Below, in pieces: positions 1-6,057 of a stretch of 6,057 nt of DNA. The notes beneath the pieces are model-generated. The model ran no database searches. It was not told the DNA's origin and saw only the letters and a program-made list of their open reading frames with translations. The DNA is taken from the NCBI GenBank assembly GCA_003483645.1, contig DMYM01000248.1, positions 1 through 6,057 on the forward strand, given 5' to 3'. Position numbers and translations under genes: made by a program. The first letter of the stretch is position 1; each line of letters opens with the position of its first letter. The stretch comes from Verrucomicrobiales bacterium (lineage in GTDB: Bacteria; Verrucomicrobiota; Verrucomicrobiia; Verrucomicrobiales; Akkermansiaceae).

Positions 1-638
1 TCTCCCTTTTTCACCGCCTCCACCAGTTCCCGGGTCGACTCGTAGCGTCCCCCCGAGCGTTCCCGCACGTTGTGGTTTCCGATCATGTCCTCCAGCGCCC
101 CGGGCATCCCGCAGATGTCGGTCTCACCGTAAAAGTCGAGTGAAGCGTGTCCGAGGTGCCCCCCCTTGCCAAAATGGCCGCGTAACAGGCGTCCCTCCGT
201 CACGATTGCACCTCCCACTCCGGTTCCCAGGGTCAGGAGGAACACATTCTGCACGCCCGTCGCCGCCCCCTGCCAGATTTCCCCCATCAAGGCTGCATGG
301 GCGTCATTCAGGACCGTCACCGGGCGCGCCAGGGCCTCCGGCCAGTCCAGGCCTTCCAGACCCTCCAGCCGTCCCGGCATCGATATAATCTGACTGGCCG
401 CCCGGTTGGCAAAGCCCGGAGAGGACACTCCCACCACCACACTTTCGCGGCCCTCCATCTCTTCGAAACGGGCAACCAGCTTGCGCACCTCCGCCAGGAA
501 GGCAGGCACTCCGCCTTCCCGTTCCCCATCCCGCGTGGGTGCCACCTCCTCGTGAAGCATCTCTCCACTCGCCAGATCAAAAGCCGCCCCCTTGATAAGC
601 GTGCCCCCGAGATCGATACCGATTCCAAGTGAATTCAT
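1..638 (-). CDS. ROK-family sugar kinase-like protein (C-terminal part beyond window edge)
   Basis: The 212 visible N-terminal residues carry the ROK (repressor, ORF, kinase) fold landmarks: the phosphate-binding loop GIDLGGT at residues 7-13, an ND pair at 111-112 where the catalytic aspartate of ROK hexokinases lies, and LGTGVGGAIV at 137-146, the second ATP-binding loop. ROK kinases phosphorylate glucose, fructose, N-acetylglucosamine or similar sugars in the cytoplasm. There is no N-terminal helix-turn-helix, so this is the kinase rather than the repressor type. Two family motifs are altered. The usual sugar-binding GExGH reads GHLGH at 160-164, and the zinc motif CxCGxxGCxE reads DICGMPGALE at 174-183, keeping one of three cysteines. 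This may mean a zinc-free subfamily, so substrate and even activity are uncertain. The ATG at 636-638 follows a good ribosome site, 10 bases after the SDR gene, indicating co-transcription. The frame is open to the left edge; ROK kinases usually run about 290-330 residues, so roughly a third is missing. Confidence 0.9.
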   Translation of the reverse strand, partial: MNSLGIGIDLGGTLIKGAAFDLASGEMLHEEVAPTRDGEREGGVPAFLAEVRKLVARFEEMEGRESVVVGVSSPGFANRAASQIISMPGRLEGLEGLDWPEALARPVTVLNDAHAALMGEIWQGAATGVQNVFLLTLGTGVGGAIVTEGRLLRGHFGKGGHLGHASLDFYGETDICGMPGALEDMIGNHNVRERSGGRYESTRELVEAVKKG

Positions 639-641
639 GAT

Positions 642-648
642 CCTTCCT
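642..648 (-). promoter_or_regulatory. Ribosome binding site of the ROK gene
   Basis: On the minus strand AGGAAGG lies immediately after the SDR stop codon TGA and 3 bases before the ROK ATG; the first AGG of the motif is 7 bases from the ATG. It is the clearest Shine-Dalgarno sequence in the window. Its position fixes the ROK start and suggests that ribosomes finishing the SDR gene can reinitiate on the ROK gene. Confidence 0.7.
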
Positions 649-1434
649 TCAAGCCTCCGTCACACTCCAACCGCCATCCACGCACAAAACCTGTCCGGTC
701 ACGAACCGCCCTGCCTCTCCCAGAAGACACAGGACCGCGCCATCCAGATCTCCGGGCGTTCCGATACGCCCTCCAGCCAGCGGTTGCTTCCTCCTGACGA
801 ACTCCATGATCGACTCATCCTCCCGTGCACGTCCCGACATGGGAGTCTCCACCAGAGCGGGAGCGACAACATTCACGCGAATGTCCTCCTCCGCATAGTA
901 GGAAGCCAGCGACCTGGAGAACCCTTCAATCCCCGCCTTGGAAGCCGCATAGGCGTGCGCAGCAAAGTGCCGTGGGGAAGGTGAGAATCCCAGCACACTG
1001 CCCATGTTCAAAATGGCCCCTCCCGTGCCCTGAAGCTGGAAACGCTGAACCGCAGCCCGGTTCGACCGCATCACGGAGGTGAGATTCTGCCGGATGGTGT
1101 AGTCCCATCCTTCATCGCTGAGCTCGTGCAGCGGGCCATCTCCCTCCGAACGTCCACTTCCCCCAGCCACGTGATAAAGTCCGTGCAGGTCACCGAACTG
1201 CTTGCAGGTGAGTTCAATCAATTCGCCAACCGATCCCGGGTCCGAGGCATCCAGGCTCCGGCCCACAGCATTCTCCCCCAGAGCCTCCAGTGCTCTGGCC
1301 ACGCTCTCCTCCGACCGACTGCCGATCCCCACCCGCGCACCATTGCGAACGAGGGCCTCCGCAGCCGAGAACCCCAACCCAGTCGTCCCGCCTGCGATTA
1401 CGTAGGTTCGCTCCGCTACACCGAAATCAGCCAT
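649..1434 (-). CDS. Short-chain dehydrogenase/reductase (classical SDR)
   Basis: This 261-residue protein has the usual length of a classical SDR, a cytoplasmic NAD(P)-dependent oxidoreductase acting on an alcohol/ketone pair. The cofactor loop is GGTTGLG at residues 15-21, a variant of TGxxxGxG. An arginine after the second strand (R40 in GSRS) favours NADP(H). D62 in LDASD is the adenine-contact aspartate, and AGG at 90-92 replaces the usual NAG. The catalytic tetrad is complete: N117, S146 (in NMGSV), Y162 and K166 (YAASK). The C-terminal PALVETPM and VTGQVLCVDGGW are typical of the FabG-like group. The substrate cannot be read from the sequence; FabG itself is less likely because no fatty-acid genes are nearby. 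The ATG at 1432-1434 is the only in-frame start before the stop of the upstream gene and has no ribosome site right in front of it. The gene sits between the SnoaL-like and ROK genes in one direction. Confidence 0.95.
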   Translation of the reverse strand: MADFGVAERTYVIAGGTTGLGFSAAEALVRNGARVGIGSRSEESVARALEALGENAVGRSLDASDPGSVGELIELTCKQFGDLHGLYHVAGGSGRSEGDGPLHELSDEGWDYTIRQNLTSVMRSNRAAVQRFQLQGTGGAILNMGSVLGFSPSPRHFAAHAYAASKAGIEGFSRSLASYYAEEDIRVNVVAPALVETPMSGRAREDESIMEFVRRKQPLAGGRIGTPGDLDGAVLCLLGEAGRFVTGQVLCVDGGWSVTEA

Positions 1435-1465
1435 GACGCGACCATTGACTGATACCCGACCGCAT
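1427..1465 (-). other. Possible 12-codon leader ORF overlapping the SDR start
   Basis: In the 84-base gap before the SDR gene, a purine-rich AAGGAGAGG is followed 8 bases later by ATG and an open frame encoding MRSGISQWSRHG, then TGA. The TGA lies inside codons 2-3 of the SDR gene, so the two overlap out of frame. The good ribosome site belongs to this small ORF rather than to the SDR start, which lacks one. The arrangement would allow translational coupling. There is no conservation evidence, so it may be chance. Confidence 0.22.
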
Positions 1466-1518
1466 TTTTCAAGCCTCTCCTTCCCTGCCAGACAACGGAG
1501 GATGGCCGCCGGGGCCGG

Positions 1519-1914
1519 TTACCCTTCACCCGGCAACCGTGATGAATGGTGATGCAGAATCGGCCCCTCGCTTCCAGGATCCATCACAAAGGTGAATCGC
1601 ACCGCAAACCGCGCCTCCTCCCCGACTTCGCGGATGCGCCAATCGTAAATCCCGCTGATCATCTGAGGGGTCCCGGGGTCCACCTGCTCCAGCACGGTCT
1701 CATCCCGCACCACTATCCGTACCTCTCTGCCATCCGTGATATTCACGAAGTAGGCTGCAATTCCTTCCGTGGTATTGAGAATCTCCTTCGCGAAGGTCGG
1801 CACGAATACCGCGCCTTCCCGGTAGAGTCTCCGCACGTCGTCGAAAGCCCGCCCGTTTACTCCCTCCATCCAGCGGTCGAGCACCTTCCGCAGGTCTGAT
1901 CGGTTGTCCTTCAT
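1519..1914 (-). CDS. SnoaL/NTF2-like domain protein (SgcJ/EcaC or CaMKII-association type)
   Basis: This 131-residue protein has the layout of a single NTF2-like cone fold: a helical start containing LRKVLDRWMEGVNGRAFDD, then a curved sheet. The landmarks are LYREGAVFVPTF at residues 30-41, ILNTTEGIAAYF at 45-56, and the ending GPILHHHSSRLP at 117-128. The HHSS-x-x-P close is typical of the SgcJ/EcaC and CaMKII-association families. Members are small cytoplasmic proteins that bind or isomerise small ligands, or serve only as oligomerisation modules; no catalytic residues can be assigned with certainty. No signal peptide is seen. It starts 29 bases after recF and lies in the same direction, and the SDR gene follows 84 bases downstream in the same reading frame past its TAA stop. 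The ATG at 1912-1914 has only a weak purine stretch in front. Pairing with an SDR suggests small-molecule metabolism, but this is inference. Confidence 0.8.
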   Translation of the reverse strand: MKDNRSDLRKVLDRWMEGVNGRAFDDVRRLYREGAVFVPTFAKEILNTTEGIAAYFVNITDGREVRIVVRDETVLEQVDPGTPQMISGIYDWRIREVGEEARFAVRFTFVMDPGSEGPILHHHSSRLPGEG

Positions 1915-1943
1915 AAGGTATTTCTACTTCGTCAATTCCCGGC

Positions 1944-2993
1944 TCATTCCGCACTCACCATGCCGCCACCAACCCGGTAGAGGGGCGGAGATTCCCTGCT
2001 CAGCCACGCAATGCTGGTCGTGGTGATCAACTGTTGGGATTCGACCGGCAGGAATTCCATCAGCGCATTGCGCCGGCGGGTGTCAAGTTCTCCAAAGATA
2101 TCGTCAATGAGATAAACCGGAGCGCTCCCCCGCTCTCGCTCCAGAAGCTGGCCCTGCCCCAGTTTGAGCGCCAGCGCCATGGTCCGCTGCTGACCTTCGC
2201 TCCCGAAGTCCGCCGCCGCGCCGCCATTCAGGGTCAGAAGCACATCGTCACGGTGGGGCCCCACGACCGTTTTCCCCTGCCGGCGCTCCCGCTCTGCAGC
2301 CTCGGCGTAAGCCGCTCCAAGATCCCCGGCACCCGCCCCCCGGTAGGCCAGGCCCACCACCTCCCTCTTCCCGCTCACCGCCGACTGCGCCTCGTTTACC
2401 GGATCGGCGAGTTGCTCCACGAGGGCGGCGCGGATCCGCTGCAGGATCCCGCCATGTTCAATCAGGAGGGTCGTATAGGCGGCAATCTGCTCCTCGTCCG
2501 GAAAGCGTTCCTTCAAGAGAAGGTTGCGGGCCTTGAGAGCCCGCTTGTAGCGGGCCAGATGCCTCCGGTAGGTCGGTTCCAACTGGACGGCCGCAAAATC
2601 CAGAAACCGTCGCCGCACCTCCCCCGGCCCCCGTACGAGTTCAAGATCCTCATTTCCCATCCAGACCAACAGACCACCGGAACTGAGATAGTCCCCCTGA
2701 GACTCCACCACCTCCCCTTCGACCTGCAGTTCCAGGCCATCCGCCCCCCGCGTGACACGCCGCACCTCTCCCCAGCACTCCCCGGCCACTCCAAAACCCT
2801 CCTTTTCGAAACGCCTCAGGTGCCCCATCCGGTGCGTCCGCGGAGACTGCAGTCGCACCAGAACGCAAATGGCCTCCAGCAGACTCGTTTTTCCCTGGGC
2901 ATTCCCACCCACGAAAACCGCACTTCCCCCCGGCAATTCGAGATTCAGCGCCTCAAAACAGCGAAAGTTTACGAGGTGCAGGGCACGAATCAC
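1944..2993 (-). CDS. recF: DNA replication and repair protein RecF
   Basis: RecF is an SMC-like ATPase that binds gapped DNA and, with RecO and RecR, helps load RecA at single-strand gaps. All key parts are visible in the 349 residues, close to the usual 350-380. The N-terminal LVNFRCFE leads into Walker A GGNAQGKTS at residues 29-37 (K35). The RecF motif VGPHRDDV is at 244-251, and the ABC-type signature SEGQQRTMALALKL at 265-278. Walker B YLIDDIFGELD at 294-304 contains the D-loop. The helical middle region (about 125-240) is rich in arginine, as expected. The start is GTG at 2991-2993: an in-frame TAG lies only two codons upstream (2997-2999) and the next in-frame ATG is codon 56, beyond Walker A. 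AAAAGG at 3000-3005 with 6 bases of spacing serves as ribosome site. It is the first gene of the minus-strand block and is not beside dnaN here. Confidence 0.97.
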   Translation of the reverse strand: MIRALHLVNFRCFEALNLELPGGSAVFVGGNAQGKTSLLEAICVLVRLQSPRTHRMGHLRRFEKEGFGVAGECWGEVRRVTRGADGLELQVEGEVVESQGDYLSSGGLLVWMGNEDLELVRGPGEVRRRFLDFAAVQLEPTYRRHLARYKRALKARNLLLKERFPDEEQIAAYTTLLIEHGGILQRIRAALVEQLADPVNEAQSAVSGKREVVGLAYRGAGAGDLGAAYAEAAERERRQGKTVVGPHRDDVLLTLNGGAAADFGSEGQQRTMALALKLGQGQLLERERGSAPVYLIDDIFGELDTRRRNALMEFLPVESQQLITTTSIAWLSRESPPLYRVGGGMVSAE

Positions 2994-3162
2994 GGCCTAC
3001 CTTTTCCCGTCCTAGCTCTCTCATCAATTCGAATCCCTCACTTTGCCCTTGAAATCATCGAAACATGAATAAGATTCGCGCACGCTCAGCGCCCAGCACC
3101 GCTAACCCCACCGGGGCCCCATACCCCAAGACCTGTAACCTAAGACCCAACGATCACCACTC
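2994..3162. promoter_or_regulatory. Divergent intergenic region between recF and the ABC cassette
   Basis: This 169-base stretch separates the starts of two divergent gene blocks and must carry their promoters unless transcription arises elsewhere. No gene or convincing terminator is seen in it. Local patterns include an 8-base palindrome ATTCGAAT at 3027-3034, a GGGGCCCC palindrome at 3113-3120 preceded by CCCC at 3106-3109 that could form a small hairpin, and two copies of AAGACC at 3128-3133 and 3142-3147. None matches an operator I can name. Confidence 0.5.
3049..3075 (+). promoter_or_regulatory. Weak sigma-70-like promoter candidate for the ABC cassette
   Basis: TTGAAA at 3049-3054 matches five of six -35 positions. 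TAAGAT at 3070-3075 matches four of six -10 positions. The spacer is 15 bases, shorter than the preferred 17. Transcription would start near 3082 and leave a leader of about 80 bases. It is the best match found by eye in the intergenic region, but could be chance in this AT-richer patch. Confidence 0.25.
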
Positions 3163-3885
3163 ATGATCGAAGTCAATAATCTCACTAAGCAGTTTGGTCA
3201 CAAGATCGCTGTAGATGATCTCTCCTTCTCGGTAGGGAAGGGTGAAGTCCTTGGATTCCTCGGTCCCAACGGTGCCGGGAAATCCACCACCATGCGGATC
3301 ATCACCGGATTTCTCCCCGCCACCCGTGGCGACGTTAAAATCTGTGGGATCCCAGTGGCAGACCAGCCGGAAGACGCCAAACGGAAGATCGGCTACCTCC
3401 CCGAGTCCGCCCCCCTCTATCCCGATATGACGGTTTTCGGTTTTCTCCGCTTCTGCGCCAGCATCCGGGGATTCTCCGGACTGGCCCGGAAAGAAGCTGT
3501 CGACCGCGTGATCGAAACCTGCTTCCTGCAGACCGTGGTGCACCAGTCCATCGATACCCTCTCCAAGGGATACCGGCATCGCACGTGCCTGGCACAATCC
3601 CTCCTTCATGACCCCGAAGTTCTCGTCCTCGATGAACCCACCGATGGCCTCGACCCCAACCAGAAACACGAAGTCCGGAAGCTGATCCGCGAACTTGGCA
3701 AGGAAAAGACCATCGTCTTCTCCACTCACATCCTCGAGGAAGTCGATGCTTCCTGCACCCGGGCCATGATCATTGACCAGGGCAAGATCGTGGCTGAAGG
3801 CAGTCCCGGGAGTCTCCGAACGGAAGGGGACGGTTCCCTGACGGAACTCTTCCGCAAACTGACCACCTCGGACGTGGTCGCCTGA
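3163..3885 (+). CDS. ABC transporter ATP-binding protein, GldA-like
   Basis: This is a single nucleotide-binding domain of 240 residues that powers the permease encoded next. Walker A is GPNGAGKST at residues 34-42 (K40). The Q-loop position carries glutamate in GYLPESAPLY (E81), as is common in the GldA/CcmA-like branch. The signature LSKGYRHR is at 133-140, where most relatives have LSKGYRQR. Walker B and D-loop are VLVLDEPTDGLD at 153-164 (catalytic E158), and the switch histidine is H189 in STHILEEV. All residues needed for ATP hydrolysis are present. In gliding Bacteroidota, GldA works with GldF and GldG; outside that group the same cassette is widespread and its substrate unknown. The ATG at 3163 starts right at the conserved beginning IEVNNLTKQFG, but has no Shine-Dalgarno sequence. 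A 25-base gap separates it from the permease gene. Confidence 0.95.
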   Translation: MIEVNNLTKQFGHKIAVDDLSFSVGKGEVLGFLGPNGAGKSTTMRIITGFLPATRGDVKICGIPVADQPEDAKRKIGYLPESAPLYPDMTVFGFLRFCASIRGFSGLARKEAVDRVIETCFLQTVVHQSIDTLSKGYRHRTCLAQSLLHDPEVLVLDEPTDGLDPNQKHEVRKLIRELGKEKTIVFSTHILEEVDASCTRAMIIDQGKIVAEGSPGSLRTEGDGSLTELFRKLTTSDVVA

Positions 3886-3910
3886 ACGAACCACTCATCT
3901 TTCCGCTGTC

Positions 3911-4726
3911 ATGTCTGCAATCGGAATCCTCGCCATCCTCGTTCTCGCAGCCGTCCTGATCGGAGGTCCTCTTCTCGTCAGTAACATCCGGGCCATCTTC
4001 TGCCGGGAGGCGACGTCCTTCTTCACCTCGCCGCTGGCCTACGTGCTGATATTCATCTTCCTGGTCGCCATCAACGCCCTCACCTTCCTCTGGCCCGGCC
4101 GGGAACTGATTGAGAGCGAACAGGCTGCCCTCAAGGACTTCTTCTTCTACTACCATCCCTGGGTTCTGGCCTTCTATGCCCCCCTCCTCGCCATGCGCAC
4201 GCTCTCCGACGAACACCGGCAGGGAACCATCGAACTCATCTCCACCATGCCGGTACGAACCATCGAACTGGTGTTCGGGAAATTCCTGGGCAGCTTTGTG
4301 CTTCTCTTCGCGTCCCTCTTCTTCACGGCTTCGGTCTGGATCAGCGTTTCTATCCTGGGCGATCCGGATCACGGCCCCATCATCTCGGGTTACCTTGGCA
4401 GCCTCTTCGTGGGCGGCACCTTCATCGCGGTCACCATCGCGGTCTCTGCCCTCACCCGCAGCCAGGTCATCTGCGTGGCAGTCTCCATTCCCATCTGCCT
4501 GATGCTCTGCATTATCGGCTTCGACCCGGTGCAGGACTTTTTCGCGGACAGTGGCATCCGCTTCCTCTCCTTCATTGGCGAACTCCTCGCTTCCATCAGT
4601 GTGATGCCCGCCTTCGTGGATTTTTCCAAGGGCCTGATCGAACTCCGCTACCTCTTTTACTTCGTAAGCGTCATCGCGCTCTGTCTCTTTATCACCAACA
4701 CTGTCCTCCAGAACAAGAGAGCCTGA
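3911..4726 (+). CDS. ABC-2 type permease, GldF-like membrane subunit
   Basis: This 271-residue integral membrane protein should form the transport path driven by the ATPase upstream. The family opening is seen at residues 25-45, where NIRAIFCREATSFF leads to TSPLAYV. The coupling motif EHRQGTIELISTMPV at 101-115 is followed by GKFLGSF at 123-129, the segment that docks on the ATPase in ABC-2 exporters. Hydrophobic segments lie at about 3-23, 42-61, 83-97, 126-149, 158-181, 186-203 and 247-265. The first is extra: GldF-like proteins usually begin close to the NIRAIF motif. No ATG, GTG or TTG occurs in frame between codon 1 and that motif, so the long N-terminus appears real. There is no Shine-Dalgarno sequence before the ATG. 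The substrate is unknown. Confidence 0.92.
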   Translation: MSAIGILAILVLAAVLIGGPLLVSNIRAIFCREATSFFTSPLAYVLIFIFLVAINALTFLWPGRELIESEQAALKDFFFYYHPWVLAFYAPLLAMRTLSDEHRQGTIELISTMPVRTIELVFGKFLGSFVLLFASLFFTASVWISVSILGDPDHGPIISGYLGSLFVGGTFIAVTIAVSALTRSQVICVAVSIPICLMLCIIGFDPVQDFFADSGIRFLSFIGELLASISVMPAFVDFSKGLIELRYLFYFVSVIALCLFITNTVLQNKRA

Positions 4727-4750
4727 ACTCCGAACGATATCTCTGTCGAC

Positions 4751-6057
4751 ATGAAAGCATTAGATAGATGGAAGACCTTGGGTGTTGTCCTCCTCCTCTG
4801 CCTGTTGGTGGCCTCCCTGAACGTGATCGCCAAGCGGGTGGCCACCGCCCGGTGGGACACTACCGAAGGCAATGTCTACACCCTCACCGAGGGAACCCGT
4901 TCCATCCTCCAGAAGGCCAAGGACTCCGGACGGGAGGTGACGGTCCGGTTTTACATGAGCGATCCCGATGATGTGCAACTGCCCAAGAAGTACGTCGACT
5001 ACTCCAATCGCGTGAAGGATCTCCTTGAGGAATACTCCAAGGCCTCCGGGGAAGCCATCTTGGTGCAGACCTTCGAACCGAAGCCCAACTCCGAGGCGCA
5101 GGACGCGGCCGAACTCGACGGCATCCAGCAGCGTGATCCCCGCATGGACATGCCGCAAAGCTCCAACCTCGACGACTACGACTACAACCAGCGGGCCAGT
5201 CAGCCGTATTACTTCGGCCTGTCCGTGAGCAGCCTGGAAAAAATCGAGGCCATTTCCTTCCTCAACCCGGAACTGGAGAAGAAACTGGAATACCAGCTCT
5301 CCCGGGCCATCAGTTCGGTCACCCGCACGTCGAAACGCAGGATCGGCCTGCTGGAAGGCACCGAGATGGCTCTGGGAGGTTCACCGGGAATGATGGGAGC
5401 ACCCGGACGCCCCCCCTCGGTGATCTACCGTCACCTCGCCCGGGATTTCGAGATCGTCAACGTCCCCTTCGACGTGGGGCCCATGAAACCCGGTGACACG
5501 GATCACCCCTTCGCAAGCCTCGATCTCCTCCTCATTGTCCACCCCGTCAAGATCAACCGGCCCCAGTCGCCTCAACCGGGGATGCCGCCCATGGGCAATA
5601 CCACCCTGGAACTCCTCTCCAAGGAAACGCAGTATGCGATCGACCAGTATCTGGTGAATGGCGGGAAGGCCATCGCCTTCCTTGACAACCAGCATTTCGT
5701 CTCACGGTTCTTTGACATCTATTCCGCCAAGTTGCCCTTCACCCCGCAGGATCGTCATCCTCAGTGGTACAAGGATCTCTACAATCTCTTTGAGACCAGC
5801 GGATGGGCTCACTACCGCTCCGGACTCGATGATCTCACCTCCACCTGGGGCGTCACCCTCGGAGGCACGGACCAACCCATGCTCTATGACCCGAAGTACT
5901 CCCGTCCGGTCATGTTTGAGCGCCCGCTGAATCAGATGCTGCAGCGCGAATTCCGCCTCAATCGTCTCCTTGGGCAGATCCCGAGCCGCCAGGACCAGCA
6001 GATGATCACCCAGCCGCTCTTCCGCGGAAACGGCCTCATGGCCAAGTTCGAGAACGA
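4751..6057 (+). CDS. GldG-like ABC transport auxiliary membrane protein (3' end beyond window)
   Basis: The frame is open from the ATG at 4751 to the right edge (435 codons), so the protein is incomplete. It has a short basic N-terminus and one membrane helix at about residues 9-27 (the run TLGVVLLLCLLVASLNVIA), then a large soluble part that should face the periplasm. Family landmarks follow: RWDTTEGNVYTLTEGTRSIL at 34-53, VTVRFYMSD at 63-71, YSNRVKDLLEEY at 84-95, and YYFGLSV at 153-159. EYQLSRAI lies at 180-187, KRRIGLLEG at 195-203, LDLLLIVHPVKI at 257-268, and YAIDQYLVNGGKAIAFLDN at 295-313. This order is that of the GldG / ABC_transp_aux proteins (COG3225), which join a GldA-GldF pair. 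Its exact job is unsettled; a role as periplasmic adaptor or substrate-binding part is inferred. Family members usually add a C-terminal membrane helix, which would lie outside the window. Proline-, methionine- and glycine-rich stretches interrupt the domain at about 208-223 and 270-285. It begins 24 bases after the permease with no clear ribosome site. Confidence 0.92.
   Translation, partial: MKALDRWKTLGVVLLLCLLVASLNVIAKRVATARWDTTEGNVYTLTEGTRSILQKAKDSGREVTVRFYMSDPDDVQLPKKYVDYSNRVKDLLEEYSKASGEAILVQTFEPKPNSEAQDAAELDGIQQRDPRMDMPQSSNLDDYDYNQRASQPYYFGLSVSSLEKIEAISFLNPELEKKLEYQLSRAISSVTRTSKRRIGLLEGTEMALGGSPGMMGAPGRPPSVIYRHLARDFEIVNVPFDVGPMKPGDTDHPFASLDLLLIVHPVKINRPQSPQPGMPPMGNTTLELLSKETQYAIDQYLVNGGKAIAFLDNQHFVSRFFDIYSAKLPFTPQDRHPQWYKDLYNLFETSGWAHYRSGLDDLTSTWGVTLGGTDQPMLYDPKYSRPVMFERPLNQMLQREFRLNRLLGQIPSRQDQQMITQPLFRGNGLMAKFEN

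Noticed and set aside
1435..1518. Possible read-through fusion of the SnoaL-like protein to the SDR
   Set aside because: The two genes share a frame and the 28 codons between them contain no stop, but the SnoaL-like protein ends at its usual family length with TAA. There is no context for suppression, so the open stretch is likely due to high GC.
1435..1518. A promoter for the SDR gene using TTGAAA (minus strand of 1467-1472)
   Set aside because: At 17-base spacing the -10 would be GTCAAT, matching only three of six positions and lying almost on the start codon.
1505..1518. GC-rich hairpin after the SnoaL-like gene as a terminator
   Set aside because: Only a four-base GGCC stem is possible and no T-run follows on the minus strand, so it does not resemble an intrinsic terminator.
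2034..3068. A 344-codon open frame on the plus strand opposite recF
   Set aside because: It lies almost wholly antisense to an intact recF with all motifs. Its translation is rich in proline, arginine and histidine without domain features, as expected from the complement of a high-GC gene.
3030..3078. Inverted repeat CGAATC (3030-3035) and GATTCG (3073-3078)
   Set aside because: The arms are six bases long, 37 bases apart and cannot be extended in either direction; chance is the simplest explanation.
3154..3894. A 246-codon open frame on the minus strand opposite the ABC ATPase gene
   Set aside because: It mirrors the ATPase gene, which has every catalytic motif. The antisense product has no recognisable domain and its length follows from the codon bias of the real gene.
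3770..4372. A 200-codon minus-strand frame opposite the permease start
   Set aside because: Its very acidic, glycine-rich composition is what results from reading hydrophobic permease codons in reverse; it overlaps two firm genes.

Overview
The window is a dense bacterial chromosomal segment with no sign of mobile DNA, CRISPR arrays, rRNA or tRNA. It is GC-rich and its codons favour G or C at the third position. It splits into two divergent gene blocks around a 169-base intergenic region at 2994-3162.

The minus-strand block is read from about 2993 down to the left edge, in the order recF, a small SnoaL/NTF2-like protein, a classical short-chain dehydrogenase/reductase (SDR), and a ROK-family sugar kinase-like protein cut by the window edge. 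Gaps are 29, 84 and 10 bases, so one transcript is plausible. The plus-strand block from 3163 to the right edge is ABC ATPase, ABC-2 type permease, and a GldG-like auxiliary membrane protein cut by the right edge, with gaps of 25 and 24 bases. These three form the conserved 'Gld-like' ABC exporter cassette (COG1131 / COG1277 / COG3225 type).

The GldA/GldF/GldG-like arrangement and a ROK protein with a degenerate zinc motif (ICGMPGALE) suggest the Verrucomicrobiota, with Planctomycetota or a relative as the alternative. This is inference from protein style, not from a phylogenetic marker. RecF is the only informational gene; dnaA, dnaN and gyrB are not visible, although the gene upstream of recF could not be on the same strand because a divergent operon starts there.

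Functionally, the left block mixes single-strand gap repair (RecF) with what look like small-molecule enzymes (SDR, ROK kinase). The right block encodes a membrane complex: ATPase and permease drive transport or extrusion of an unknown substrate, and the GldG-like protein extends into the periplasm. I found no clearly new system. The points most worth a second look are the unusual active-site and zinc motifs of the ROK protein, a possible leader mini-ORF overlapping the SDR start, the absence of Shine-Dalgarno sequences in the whole forward cassette, and the unknown role of that cassette.
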